Below the pieces are notes generated by a model. The model was not told the DNA's origin and did no database searches. It saw only the letters and a program-made list of their open reading frames with translations. From Rhodoferax sp. (GTDB lineage Bacteria > Pseudomonadota > Gammaproteobacteria > Burkholderiales > Burkholderiaceae_C), in assembly GCF_030646845.1 (NCBI RefSeq), contig NZ_JAUSLE010000009.1:1-64000 (forward strand): a DNA stretch of 64,000 bases, read 5' to 3'. Made by a program: the position numbers and the translations under genes. Below are positions 15,094 to 23,764 of the stretch, one piece after another. How positions within the stretch are numbered: the first letter of the stretch is position 1; the number at the start of each line of letters is the position of its first letter.

Positions 15094-16910
15094 CACGGCG
15101 CCATCTCACACTCGGTGCCATCGCGCTGCTGCTGGGCATCTGGGGCTTCCTGCCCGAGTTCACCATCACCATGCTGAACTACATCGGCCTGTATGCGCTG
15201 GTCGCGGTCGGGCTGGTCATGCTCACCGGCGTTGGCGGCATGACTTCGTTTGGCCAGGCGGCTTTCGTCGGCCTGGGTGCCTATGCCACCGCCTGGTTCT
15301 GCACGGCACCCGCCGCTGCGGCACTGGTCGGGCTGGCGCCGGGCTCTGCACTGCTGCCCTGGATCGGGCTGCTCGTGGGACTTGCCATGAGCGCCGCAGT
15401 CGCCTGGTTCCTGGGCTCGGTGACACTGCGCCTGTCCGGCCACTATCTGCCGCTGGGCACCATTGCCTGGGGATTGAGCCTGTACTTCCTGTTCGGCAAT
15501 CTCGAATTCCTGGGTGGCCACACGGGCATGGCCGGACTGCCCGCCCTGTCGGTGGGTGCGATCGAGCTGAGATCTGTGCGGGAGCTGGGCCTCCTGACCT
15601 GGACCGTATTGCTGTTGACGCTCTGGGGACTGCACAACCTGCTGGACTCCCGGGAGGGCCGGGCCATTCGGTCACTCAAAACGGGCCGCGTCATGGCGGA
15701 AAGCATGGGCGTGGACACGGCACGCTACCGCATCAAGGTGTTTGTGCTGGCAGCCCTGCTGGCCAGTCTGTCAGGCTGGATGTATGCGCACTTGCAGCGT
15801 TTCGTCAACCCCACGCCATTCAACTTGAACATCGGTATCGAATACCTGTTCATGGCGGTCGTGGGTGGCGCCGGCCACTTGTGGGGGGCTGTGCTGGGGG
15901 CGGCGCTCATCACGCTGATGAAGCAGTACCTGCAGGATATCTTGCCCAGCCTGTTGGGCAGCAGCGGCAACTTCGAGGTAATCGTTTTTGGGCTTCTGAT
16001 GCTGCTCGTGCTGCAGCGCTTCCCTGAAGGTCTGTGGCCCAGCCTGGCGGTGCGCGTCAACCGCCACCTCAATCCGCAGGCCGCGACACGCAGCGGGGCG
16101 ATCCATCAACTCGCCGAACGCACGCTCCCGGCAAAAGGCAGTGTGGTGCTGGGCGCCACGGCAGTGAGCAAGCGATTCGGCGGTCTGCTGGCCAACAACA
16201 ACGTGAATCTGGATGTTCGCGCCGGTGAAGTACACGCCCTGATTGGTCCCAACGGCGCCGGAAAGAGCACCTTCTTCAACATGATCTCGGGCGTTGACGA
16301 TCCCAGCTCCGGCGTGGTCAGCCTGCTGGGGCGTGACATGAAAAACCAGCCGTCACGCGCATTTGCCGCAGGGGGACTGGGTCGCACCTTCCAGCATGTA
16401 CGTCTGCTGGGTACGCGCAGCGTGCTGGACAACGTGGCGCTGGGCGCGCACCAGCGGGGCCAGCGCGGCTGGCTGGCCGCCATGCTGCGTCTGGACCGTG
16501 CGGAAGAATCCGCATTGATGCAGGAGGCTCGCCGCCAGATCGAACGCTGCGGCCTGGGCGCGCATGTGCATGAGGCGACTGGCTCGCTGGCCCTGGGGCA
16601 GCAGCGCGTGGTGGAGATCGCCCGGGCACTGACGGGGCAACCGAGCGTGCTGTTGCTGGACGAGCCCGCGGCCGGCCTGCGACACCTTGAAAAACAGGCA
16701 CTGGCCAGGTTGTTGACGCAACTGCGGGACGAGGGGCTGGCCATTCTGGTGGTAGAACACGATATGGAATTTGTCATGAACATTGCCGACCGCATCACAG
16801 TGCTGGAGTTCGGCCAGGTCATTGCCCATGGGACGCCGGCCGAAGTGCAGGTCAATCCAGCGGTGTTGGCGGCCTACCTGGGCGGTGCAGACGGGGAGCT
16901 GGCAGCATGA
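15090..16910 (+). CDS. ABC transporter permease-ATPase fusion (LivM-LivG type)
   Basis: A 606-residue protein joining two parts that are often separate genes. Residues 1 to about 335 form a LivM-type permease (GVGGMTSFGQAAFVGLGAYATAW; VNPTPFNLNIGIEYLFMAVVGGAGHLWGA). From about residue 355 comes a LivG-type ATPase with Walker A GPNGAGKST near 386-394, signature SLALGQQRVVEIARAL and Walker B VLLLDEPAAGL. The signature has LALGQQ rather than the classic LSGGQ. There is no stop or frameshift between the two parts. ATG 15090 overlaps the previous stop; the track ORF starts earlier inside the LivH gene. Confidence 0.87.
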   Translation: MTRRHLTLGAIALLLGIWGFLPEFTITMLNYIGLYALVAVGLVMLTGVGGMTSFGQAAFVGLGAYATAWFCTAPAAAALVGLAPGSALLPWIGLLVGLAMSAAVAWFLGSVTLRLSGHYLPLGTIAWGLSLYFLFGNLEFLGGHTGMAGLPALSVGAIELRSVRELGLLTWTVLLLTLWGLHNLLDSREGRAIRSLKTGRVMAESMGVDTARYRIKVFVLAALLASLSGWMYAHLQRFVNPTPFNLNIGIEYLFMAVVGGAGHLWGAVLGAALITLMKQYLQDILPSLLGSSGNFEVIVFGLLMLLVLQRFPEGLWPSLAVRVNRHLNPQAATRSGAIHQLAERTLPAKGSVVLGATAVSKRFGGLLANNNVNLDVRAGEVHALIGPNGAGKSTFFNMISGVDDPSSGVVSLLGRDMKNQPSRAFAAGGLGRTFQHVRLLGTRSVLDNVALGAHQRGQRGWLAAMLRLDRAEESALMQEARRQIERCGLGAHVHEATGSLALGQQRVVEIARALTGQPSVLLLDEPAAGLRHLEKQALARLLTQLRDEGLAILVVEHDMEFVMNIADRITVLEFGQVIAHGTPAEVQVNPAVLAAYLGGADGELAA

Positions 16911-17650
16911 CGAACCCGGTACTGGAACTCAAACGTGTGAGCGTTTGCTATGGCGTGGTCGAGGCCGTCCACCAGGTCGATCTGATCGTCAATCCGGGCG
17001 AAATCGTCACTGTCATTGGCCCCAACGGTGCCGGCAAATCAACGCTGCTATCCGCTGCCATGGGCCTGCTGCCAAGCACGGGGGAGGTCTGGCTGGACGG
17101 CAAGCTGATTCTCCGCCCGACGGTCGAAGTGCTGGTGGCCAGTGGCGTCGGCCTGGTGCCCGAAAAGCGCGAGCTGTTCGGTGAGATGTCTGTCGAAGAC
17201 AACCTCTTGCTGGGCGGCTTTTCACGCTGGCGGCGGGGACAGCGCGATCAGGCCGATTGTCGGGACGAGGTGTTTGGCATCTTTCCCCGCCTGCAGGAGC
17301 GGCGGGCACAGATGGCATCGACCCTGTCCGGTGGCGAGCGGCAGATGCTGGCCATCGGCCGCGCACTCATGGCCCGGCCCAAGCTGTTGATGCTGGACGA
17401 ACCATCCCTGGGTTTGGCGCCCTTGATCGTGCGCGAAGTGCTGCAGGTGGTGGCTTCTCTGCGTGCCCGCGGTGTCGCCATATTGCTGGTGGAGCAAAAC
17501 GCACGGGCCGCACTGGCCGTCGCCGATCGGGCCTATGTGCTGGAGATGGGCAGCGTGGCACTCAGCGGCGCTGCCGGTGACCTGGCAAGCGACCCGCGCA
17601 TCATCGAAACCTACCTGGGCATTGGCGGGCGCAAGGCGCCAGCGCCCTGA
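16907..17650 (+). CDS. ABC transporter ATP-binding protein, LivF type
   Basis: A 247-residue ATPase, the second nucleotide-binding subunit of the importer. Walker A GPNGAGKST is at residues 38-46, the signature is STLSGGERQMLAIGRAL, Walker B is LLMLDEPSLGLAP, and the switch His region is VEQNARAAL with N in place of H, as is usual in LivF. The gene overlaps the fused permease/ATPase by four bases (ATGA) and is the last of the paa-linked operon; the next gene is convergent. Confidence 0.9.
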   Translation: MTNPVLELKRVSVCYGVVEAVHQVDLIVNPGEIVTVIGPNGAGKSTLLSAAMGLLPSTGEVWLDGKLILRPTVEVLVASGVGLVPEKRELFGEMSVEDNLLLGGFSRWRRGQRDQADCRDEVFGIFPRLQERRAQMASTLSGGERQMLAIGRALMARPKLLMLDEPSLGLAPLIVREVLQVVASLRARGVAILLVEQNARAALAVADRAYVLEMGSVALSGAAGDLASDPRIIETYLGIGGRKAPAP

Positions 17651-17670
17651 GATCACGCTGCTACGAATGT

Positions 17671-18555
17671 TCAGGGCTGCGCGGACGGTGTCGCCAACAA
17701 GGTCCGCGCATGATGCGCCAGATGGTCGGCCATGAACGTCGAAATGAAGTAGTAGCCGTGGTCATAGCCGGCGTGGCGGCGCAGCGTCAAGGGCTGCCCC
17801 ACCTGGGCGCAGGCAGCCTCGAACAGGTGCGGGTGGAGCTGCGTCGGCAGGAACTTGTCGGCCAGACCCTGGTCGATCAGGATGCCACCTGGGTACGGCT
17901 CGGTGCTGCGTTGGCTCATCAGGGCACTGGCGTCATGCGCTGCCCAGCTGCTGGGATCGGCACCCAGATAGCCGGCAAACGCCTTGTGGCCCCAGGGGCA
18001 ATGCGTGGGCGCGCAGATCGGCGCCAGGGCCGACACCGACTTGAACAACGCGGGGTGCCTGAGCGCCAGTGTCAGCGCCCCATGCCCACCCATGGAATGC
18101 CCAAAAATGCCCAGGCGCTGGGCGTCCACCGGCAGCTCTTGCGCCAGCAGCGGAATCAGTTCTGCAGTGATGTAGCTTTCCATGCGGTAGTGCCGTGACC
18201 ACGGAGCCTGCGTGGCATCGAGGTAAAAACCGGCGCCCACGCCAAAGTCCCAGCTGTCCGTCTCACCGGGCACAGCGGCACCGCGCGGGCTGGTATCGGG
18301 GGCAATCAGCGCCAGGCCCAACTCGGCCGCCATGCGCTGCGCACCGGCCTTGACCATGAAGGTTTCTTCATTGCAGGTCAGGCCCGCCAGATACAGCACG
18401 GCCGGTACCTTGCCGCCCGCCGCATCGATCTTGGCCTGCGGCGGCAAGTACACCGAGAACCGCATCGGCAAACCAATCTCCGTCGAGGCGTGCTGGTAAA
18501 AGCGCTGCATGCCGCCAAAACACCCGTGCTCACTCAGAAGCTCGAAAGCAGTCAT
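17671..18555 (-). CDS. fghA: S-formylglutathione hydrolase
   Basis: A 294-residue esterase-D-type alpha/beta hydrolase. The nucleophile is Ser154 in GHSMGGHGAL; the acid and His are expected in LIDQGLADKFL and GYDHGYYFI. Other family marks are YLAGLTCNEETF and SWDFGVGAGFYLDAT. It releases formate and glutathione from S-formylglutathione in formaldehyde detoxification. It is directly downstream of the dehydrogenase gene on the same strand, the two touching at 18555, so they form one operon. Confidence 0.92.
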   Translation of the reverse strand: MTAFELLSEHGCFGGMQRFYQHASTEIGLPMRFSVYLPPQAKIDAAGGKVPAVLYLAGLTCNEETFMVKAGAQRMAAELGLALIAPDTSPRGAAVPGETDSWDFGVGAGFYLDATQAPWSRHYRMESYITAELIPLLAQELPVDAQRLGIFGHSMGGHGALTLALRHPALFKSVSALAPICAPTHCPWGHKAFAGYLGADPSSWAAHDASALMSQRSTEPYPGGILIDQGLADKFLPTQLHPHLFEAACAQVGQPLTLRRHAGYDHGYYFISTFMADHLAHHARTLLATPSAQP

Positions 18556-19661
18556 CAGTACAGCACCACGCCGCGAATGGACTCACCACTCTTCATCAAC
18601 TCGAATCCCTTGTTGATGTCTTCCAGCGGCATGGTGTGGGTAATCAGATCGTCGATGTTGATCTTGCCTTCCATGTACCAGTCCACGATCCTGGGCACGT
18701 CGGTGCGGCCGCGGGCGCCGCCAAATGCCGAGCCTTCCCATTTGCGTCCTGTCACCAGCTGAAACGGTCGGGTGCTGATTTCGGCGCCGGCCTCGGCCAC
18801 GCCGATGATGATGCTGCGGCCCCAGCCCTTGTGCGTGCACTCGAGTGCCTGCCGCATCACCTGGGTGTTGCCGATGCACTCGAAGCTGTAATCGGCACCG
18901 CCGTCAGTGATCTGCACCACGGCATCGACCACGTTCTCGACTTCCTTCGGGTTGATGAAGTGCGTCTTGCCGAACTTGCGCGCCATCGCGTGACGCGCCG
19001 GGTTGATGTCCACGCCGATGATCTTGTCGGCGCCCACCATCCGGGCGCCCTGAATCACGTTCAAGCCAATGCCACCCAGGCCAAACACCACCACGTTGGC
19101 GCCGGCTTCAACCTTGGCCGTGAAGATCACTGCGCCAATGCCGGTGGTGACGCCGCAGCCGATGTAGCAGACCTTGTCGAACGGGGCGTCCTTGCGGATT
19201 TTGGCCAGCGAAATCTCGGGCGCCACGGTGTAATTGCTGAAGGTGCTGGTGCCCATGTAGTGAAAAATCGGTTTGCCGTCCAGGCTGAAGCGGCTGGTGG
19301 CGTCGGGCATCAGCCCCTTGCCCTGCGTGCCGCGAATGAGCTGGCACAAATTGGTCTTGCGGCTCAGGCAGAACTTGCACTGGCGGCACTCGGGCGTGTA
19401 CAAGGGAATGACGTGGTCACCCTTTTGCAGGGAGGTTACGCCCGGCCCCACATCCACCACAATGCCCGCGCCCTCGTGCCCCAGAATGGCCGGAAAGATG
19501 CCTTCCGGGTCGGCGCCCGAGAGCGTGTAGTAGTCGGTGTGGCAAATGCCGGTGGCCTTGATTTCGACCAGCACCTCGCCAAATTTCGGGCCTTCCAGGT
19601 CCACCGTTTCAATCGTCAGGGGCGCGCCTGCTTTCCAGGCAACTGCAGCTTTGGTCTTCAT
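18555..19661 (-). CDS. adhC: S-(hydroxymethyl)glutathione dehydrogenase / class III alcohol dehydrogenase
   Basis: A 368-residue zinc-dependent dehydrogenase. CHTDYYTLSGADPEG and GHEGAGIVVDVG hold the catalytic zinc ligands; CRQCKFCLSRKTNLC is the structural zinc loop; GLGGIGLNVIQGARMVGA is the NAD fold. It oxidises S-hydroxymethylglutathione, formed from formaldehyde and glutathione, to S-formylglutathione. The track ORF has 28 extra residues; ATG 19661 (MKTKAAVAWKAG) after GAGGAAATTCCC is the family start. fghA follows on the same strand. Confidence 0.93.
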   Translation of the reverse strand: MKTKAAVAWKAGAPLTIETVDLEGPKFGEVLVEIKATGICHTDYYTLSGADPEGIFPAILGHEGAGIVVDVGPGVTSLQKGDHVIPLYTPECRQCKFCLSRKTNLCQLIRGTQGKGLMPDATSRFSLDGKPIFHYMGTSTFSNYTVAPEISLAKIRKDAPFDKVCYIGCGVTTGIGAVIFTAKVEAGANVVVFGLGGIGLNVIQGARMVGADKIIGVDINPARHAMARKFGKTHFINPKEVENVVDAVVQITDGGADYSFECIGNTQVMRQALECTHKGWGRSIIIGVAEAGAEISTRPFQLVTGRKWEGSAFGGARGRTDVPRIVDWYMEGKINIDDLITHTMPLEDINKGFELMKSGESIRGVVLY

Positions 19662-19699
19662 GGGAATTTCCTCAATGGCAAGTAATAAAAGGACTGTAT

Positions 19700-20734
19700 C
19701 TAGTTTTGTGAATTGCAGCCGGGCACACCAGCACAAGCCAGCCACTGGTCAATGGCCGCCGGCTCATTGATGGTGCGCAGCGCCATATAGGCCACCTCAG
19801 CCTCCGGGTGGCGGCGACGCAGGAAGTTCAGCCACTGCTTGAGCCGCCCGGCTTGCTGGCGGCGCTCCAGCCGCGCGCACACCAGACGCCAGAAATCTCC
19901 GATCAGCGGCAACAGGGTTTGCCACTCCACCGCAGTGATCGTCGACCCATCGGAGATTGACCTCGAATGACTGGATGGACTGGCATGCAGCGGGTGCCGC
20001 TTCTCACGCATTGCAGTGGCGGCCTGAATCGCGAGCGCCAGTCCCGGGTCGGTGACCATGCCCCGGCCGAGCATCAACATGTCACACCCCGACTCCTGGC
20101 GGCAACGCATGGCGTCCTGCACATTCCAGATCTCGCCATTGGCAACCACCGGAATGTGTACAGCGGCACGAATGTCCGCAATGCGCTCCCAGTAAGCGGG
20201 TGGACGGTAAGCGTCCGCCTTGGTGCGGGCGTGCACCACCAGTTCACTGGCGCCACCGCCTTCGATGGCCAGCGCACACTCCACCGCGCGTGAATCGTCG
20301 TTGAATCCGAGGCGCATCTTGGCAGACACGGGCATGTGGGCCGGCACGGCGCGACGAACCGCCGCCACGATGGCATAAAGAAGTTCCGGCTCATCGAGCA
20401 AGGCCGCCCCGCCGCCATGGCGATTCACCACCTTGGCCGGGCAGCCAAAGTTCAGGTCGATGCCGTCGGGGCCCAGGGCAGCCAGGCATGCCGCGTTTTC
20501 CGCCAGACAGACGGGGTCGGAGCCCAGCAACTGGCCCCGCACGGGTACGCCGGCAAAGGTCCGTCCGCCGTTGAGCAACTCAGGCATGACACGAATGAAG
20601 ACGCGATCAGGCAGCAGAGTATTGGTAACGCGGATGAACTCCGAGACGCAGCGGTCCACACCACCCACACGGGTCAGAATGTCGCGCAGCACGAAGTCCA
20701 ACAAGCCCTCCATGGGCGCCAGAAGAATGGTCAT
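19700..20734 (-). CDS. dusC: tRNA-dihydrouridine(16) synthase, DusC-like
   Basis: A 344-residue FMN-dependent Dus protein. It starts LLAPMEGLLDFVLRDILT, with MEG in place of MAGVTD as in DusC, then has LNFGCPAKVVNRHGGGAAL containing the catalytic Cys, followed by KMRLGF, ELVVHARTK and VVANGEIW. DusC reduces U16 of tRNA. Length is a little above the E. coli protein. It lies upstream of adhC on the same strand with a 38-base gap but is functionally unrelated. U16 versus other positions is inferred from sequence type. Confidence 0.85.
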   Translation of the reverse strand: MTILLAPMEGLLDFVLRDILTRVGGVDRCVSEFIRVTNTLLPDRVFIRVMPELLNGGRTFAGVPVRGQLLGSDPVCLAENAACLAALGPDGIDLNFGCPAKVVNRHGGGAALLDEPELLYAIVAAVRRAVPAHMPVSAKMRLGFNDDSRAVECALAIEGGGASELVVHARTKADAYRPPAYWERIADIRAAVHIPVVANGEIWNVQDAMRCRQESGCDMLMLGRGMVTDPGLALAIQAATAMREKRHPLHASPSSHSRSISDGSTITAVEWQTLLPLIGDFWRLVCARLERRQQAGRLKQWLNFLRRRHPEAEVAYMALRTINEPAAIDQWLACAGVPGCNSQN

Positions 20735-20853
20735 TGAAAACAGGAAGAAAGGGGAAAGCGGGGCCGCTGGAAGTCAGGCTATCTTGACCTTCGTCAATAT
20801 GCCATTCTTGAAATGGAATAAGCTCTCATGTTGTCAATCAGAAAAGGAAAAGC

Positions 20854-21246
20854 ATGTCGCACTATCACGCCGTTGTCTGGCTCGATCACTCTGAAGCCCA
20901 TGTGATGCATATCACGCCCGACGATGTGGAGAAATCGGTGGTTCACCCATCCAAGCCGCATACCCATCTGCACGCCAAGAGCGGCGTCGTGGGTTCCGGA
21001 CGCCCGGCTGAAGACCAAGCCTATTATCACGCCGTCGCCGAGGCACTGAAGGGCGCCCAGGAGATACTGGTGGTTGGCCCTGCCCAGGCTAAATTGCAGC
21101 TGGTCAAGCACATCCTCAAACACGACCATGAACTATCCGACAAGATCATCGGCGTAGAAACCATCGACCATCCGAGCGACGCACAACTGGTGGCCTACGC
21201 GCGCAAGTATTTCGTTGCAAAAGACCGGATGCTGTCGCAATCCTGA
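20854..21246 (+). CDS. Hypothetical protein, eRF1 domain-like ("translational machinery" type)
   Basis: A 130-residue soluble, His-rich protein: HYHAVVWLDHSEAHVMHI at the start, then HTHLHAKSGVVGSGR, and EILVVGPAQAKLQLVKHILKHDHEL in the second half. This resembles short bacterial proteins named translational machinery proteins, related to the C-terminal domain of archaeal release factors; I recall the type but cannot verify it. No catalytic motif is visible. AAAAGGAAAAGC precedes the ATG. It stands alone between a divergent gene and a convergent one. Confidence 0.7.
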   Translation: MSHYHAVVWLDHSEAHVMHITPDDVEKSVVHPSKPHTHLHAKSGVVGSGRPAEDQAYYHAVAEALKGAQEILVVGPAQAKLQLVKHILKHDHELSDKIIGVETIDHPSDAQLVAYARKYFVAKDRMLSQS

Positions 21247-21268
21247 TCGGTAACGAATGCAATGGCCG

Positions 21269-21808
21269 TCAGGTGGTGGTTTTTTGCCCCACCAGATCGG
21301 CCAGCATCACGCTGGATTCGTCCAGCCGGCTGGCGAGGATGCGCGCAATATTGCGGTAGATGATGTGCGCGCTTTCGGGATTTGAGTCCACCAGTTCCCG
21401 ATAGAAGCGCATGGTGACCGCGTCACCCGTGGCACGCACTGTGGCGGATCGCAGATGGTTGCCGACCTGCGCCATCTCGCCAAAGCAGCTGCCGGCGCTG
21501 AGGCGGGCCAGTTCAACCACTTTGCCATTCGTGTTCTTCTCGACCAGCACCTCACCGGCGATGAGGACGAAGAATGAGTCGCCGATATCGCGCTCCTTGA
21601 ACACCACCTCGCCTGCCTTCACCGGAAAATACTCTGCGACGGCGAGCGTGCTCATCAGGCAGTCCGGCGTCATGCCGCTGAAGATCGGCACCTTTTGTTT
21701 GATCTTCTGAACGATGGCCCGGTCGAGCTTGATGCCTGTCGGCCGCACGAGCACTTCCGCGCGGACATTTTCGGCAAACATTTGGACAATGGCGGGATCA
21801 ACCTTCAT
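21269..21808 (-). CDS. Cyclic nucleotide-binding domain protein without DNA-binding domain
   Basis: A 179-residue protein with one CNB domain: IFSGMTPDCLMSTLAVAEYFPVKAGEVVFKERD, FFVLIAGEVLV and the phosphate-binding cassette SAGSCFGEMAQVGNHLRSATVRA. The last has GEM in place of GE[LIA]AL but keeps the Arg-Ser pair. No helix-turn-helix follows, so it is not a Crp-type transcription factor. The track start (TTG, 21832) lacks support; ATG 21808 is preferred, although no strong ribosome-binding site is visible. Partner unknown. Confidence 0.75.
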   Translation of the reverse strand: MKVDPAIVQMFAENVRAEVLVRPTGIKLDRAIVQKIKQKVPIFSGMTPDCLMSTLAVAEYFPVKAGEVVFKERDIGDSFFVLIAGEVLVEKNTNGKVVELARLSAGSCFGEMAQVGNHLRSATVRATGDAVTMRFYRELVDSNPESAHIIYRNIARILASRLDESSVMLADLVGQKTTT

Positions 21809-21981
21809 GGCCGCCAATGGTACACGGCCCAAATTCCGCGTTCGAGGCTGAAATCAATTCGTTACACAATGGGGGTGGTCCCAACAAGCTGCCAGAGGCA
21901 CCCTATACTTTGTGACAGCTACTTACCGAGAGTCCCCCGCGCTACCCACCACGATCCCCGTCAAAAATAAGCGAGCTTCTT

Positions 21982-22452
21982 ATGACCATCAATGTGAATA
22001 TCGATCTTGGCTACGAGTTTGAAGTCAAAGCCAGCGCCACCGAAGTCTTCGACGTTCTTGCGGACGTGCCCACCTCGGCCAGCTTCTTTCCCAAAGTCGA
22101 CAAACTGGTGGACCTCGGGGGTGGCGCCTATCGCTGGGAAATGGCCAAAATTGGCATCGCCCAGATCAACCTGCAAACGATCTACGCCTCAAAGTACGTT
22201 TCCAACAAGGCCAAGGGCAGCATCGTCTGGACGCCCGTCAAGGGTGAAGGCAATGCCCTGGTGTCTGGCAGCTGGAAGATCACCGACAAGAAGAAATCCA
22301 CCCACATCGTGCTGCAGATCACGGGGGACCTCACCATTCCCCTGCCCGGCCTGATGAAGATGGTGATTGCCCCCGTAGTGGAGGGGGAGTTCGAGAAAAT
22401 GATCGAACAGTACATCGCCAACCTGACCAAGCGCTTTGGCGGCGAGGTCTGA
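21982..22452 (+). CDS. SRPBCC family protein (START/CoxG-like fold)
   Basis: A 156-residue protein with the helix-grip pattern: a first strand (YEFEVKASATEVFDVLADV), the loop SASFFPKVDKLVDLGGGAYRWEM, a beta sheet, and a long C-terminal helix (VVEGEFEKMIEQYIANLTKRF). Such proteins bind hydrophobic ligands in a central cavity. The ligand is unknown. The ATG at 21982 follows AGCGAGCTTCTT, a weak site. It converges with the HD-GYP gene. Confidence 0.75.
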   Translation: MTINVNIDLGYEFEVKASATEVFDVLADVPTSASFFPKVDKLVDLGGGAYRWEMAKIGIAQINLQTIYASKYVSNKAKGSIVWTPVKGEGNALVSGSWKITDKKKSTHIVLQITGDLTIPLPGLMKMVIAPVVEGEFEKMIEQYIANLTKRFGGEV

Positions 22453-22466
22453 TCCGGCCGCGCAAC

Positions 22467-23612
22467 CTACGCCGGCGGTGCGGCGGAGAATCCGTACAAG
22501 CGCTCGGGCGGCAAGCGCATGAGCATCGCTTTGTCGGTCACGCTGGCCACAATCGCAAACGCGCTCTGCCCCGTGTCATGCCTCAGCGTCCGTGCGACGG
22601 CATGACCGGCGGTGTCCGTGATGGAGGCCACAATTGGCGCGCGCGCGTTGCCCGTTCGCTGCACCACAAGGCCGAGTTCACCTGAGGCGAGTCTGACGAA
22701 ATCACCGGGCGGATAGATCCCGAACTCCTTGATGATGGCCGTCGATATCGGCCCGCCCTTGTCCTCGCGATAAAGTTCGCGGATCGCCACCTGCGGCGAC
22801 AACGCCTCACGCAAGGCACGCGGGCTGATCTTCGCCATGAATACATCGGCCACCCGCAATGCCACGGCCAGTTCATCAAGCTCGGTGCAACCCAACGGAT
22901 AGCCGCTTCCATCAGGTCGCTCGTGGTGCTGGGCTATGGCAGTCAGCCAGTCCGCATCGGCAACCCCCACCTTCTCCAGCAGTTCAACGGCTTGGGCCGG
23001 ATGCCGGCGAATCGCCTCCCGTTGCTTGTCTTTCATCGGGACATCCTGCCCCGCCATTTGTCCCTGCAAGTCAAGCACCGTCAGGTTCATGGTCAGCGCC
23101 GCCTTGACCAGGCTCATCATGCGGTCCGGTGGCCATTCAAGATGACGCGCCATCAAGACGCACAGCGTGGCGGTATGCACCGAGTGGTAGTACCCGTAGT
23201 AGAAATTCTTGGCGTTGTCCTGGCGAACAATGCGGTAAATCGCAATATCCGCACCCAAGTCAACCAGCTCCACTAGATGACGCGCAAACTGATCCAGACG
23301 CGCGGCGAAATCCGGCTGTTGCGCCACCTCGCCCAGCAACTTGTGCAACTCGTCGGTGGTCCGGTCCCACAGGTCAAAGAGATTGGGCGGCGACACGATG
23401 GCCTTGGGTTGCGCAGGCTCGGCCTCCCGCGCCAACGCCTTGATTTCCTCGACATCGACAAAAGCGCCGCGCTGCAGCAAAAGCTCAAGCTGATGCTCGC
23501 TTTCGATGACATGGCCCTTCGACAGCAACAACAGACACTGCTCATCGCGCACGTTCCATGGCAAGGGCAGTCCGACCTGGACTTTCGCGCGCGGCAGTCT
23601 CAGCATTTTCAT
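22467..23612 (-). CDS. HD-GYP domain protein, likely cyclic di-GMP phosphodiesterase
   Basis: A 381-residue protein. The C-terminal HD-GYP domain has the HD region in SVHTATLCVLMARHL (H kept, the following D not obvious), then KDKQREAIRRHPAQAVELLEKVG, and the full HHERPDGSGYP signature. The N-terminal 100 residues resemble the DUF3391-type lead often found before HD-GYP. There is no receiver domain. ATG 23612 after GGAGGGGCTTCGACC is chosen over the longer track start. Hydrolysis of c-di-GMP is expected, but the altered HD pair leaves activity open. Confidence 0.8.
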   Translation of the reverse strand: MKMLRLPRAKVQVGLPLPWNVRDEQCLLLLSKGHVIESEHQLELLLQRGAFVDVEEIKALAREAEPAQPKAIVSPPNLFDLWDRTTDELHKLLGEVAQQPDFAARLDQFARHLVELVDLGADIAIYRIVRQDNAKNFYYGYYHSVHTATLCVLMARHLEWPPDRMMSLVKAALTMNLTVLDLQGQMAGQDVPMKDKQREAIRRHPAQAVELLEKVGVADADWLTAIAQHHERPDGSGYPLGCTELDELAVALRVADVFMAKISPRALREALSPQVAIRELYREDKGGPISTAIIKEFGIYPPGDFVRLASGELGLVVQRTGNARAPIVASITDTAGHAVARTLRHDTGQSAFAIVASVTDKAMLMRLPPERLYGFSAAPPA

Positions 23613-23764
23613 GGTCGAAGCCCCTCCATGTGGATCGCGGGACATCCAGCCTGCGTGAAGTCAGGAACATACGCCATGCTGTTCAGTGTATCCGGCTTGC
23701 TATATTTTGGATAGCTATCAGCGCTTATTCCGTGAGGGCTAGACCCCGATATTGCTTCAAACAA

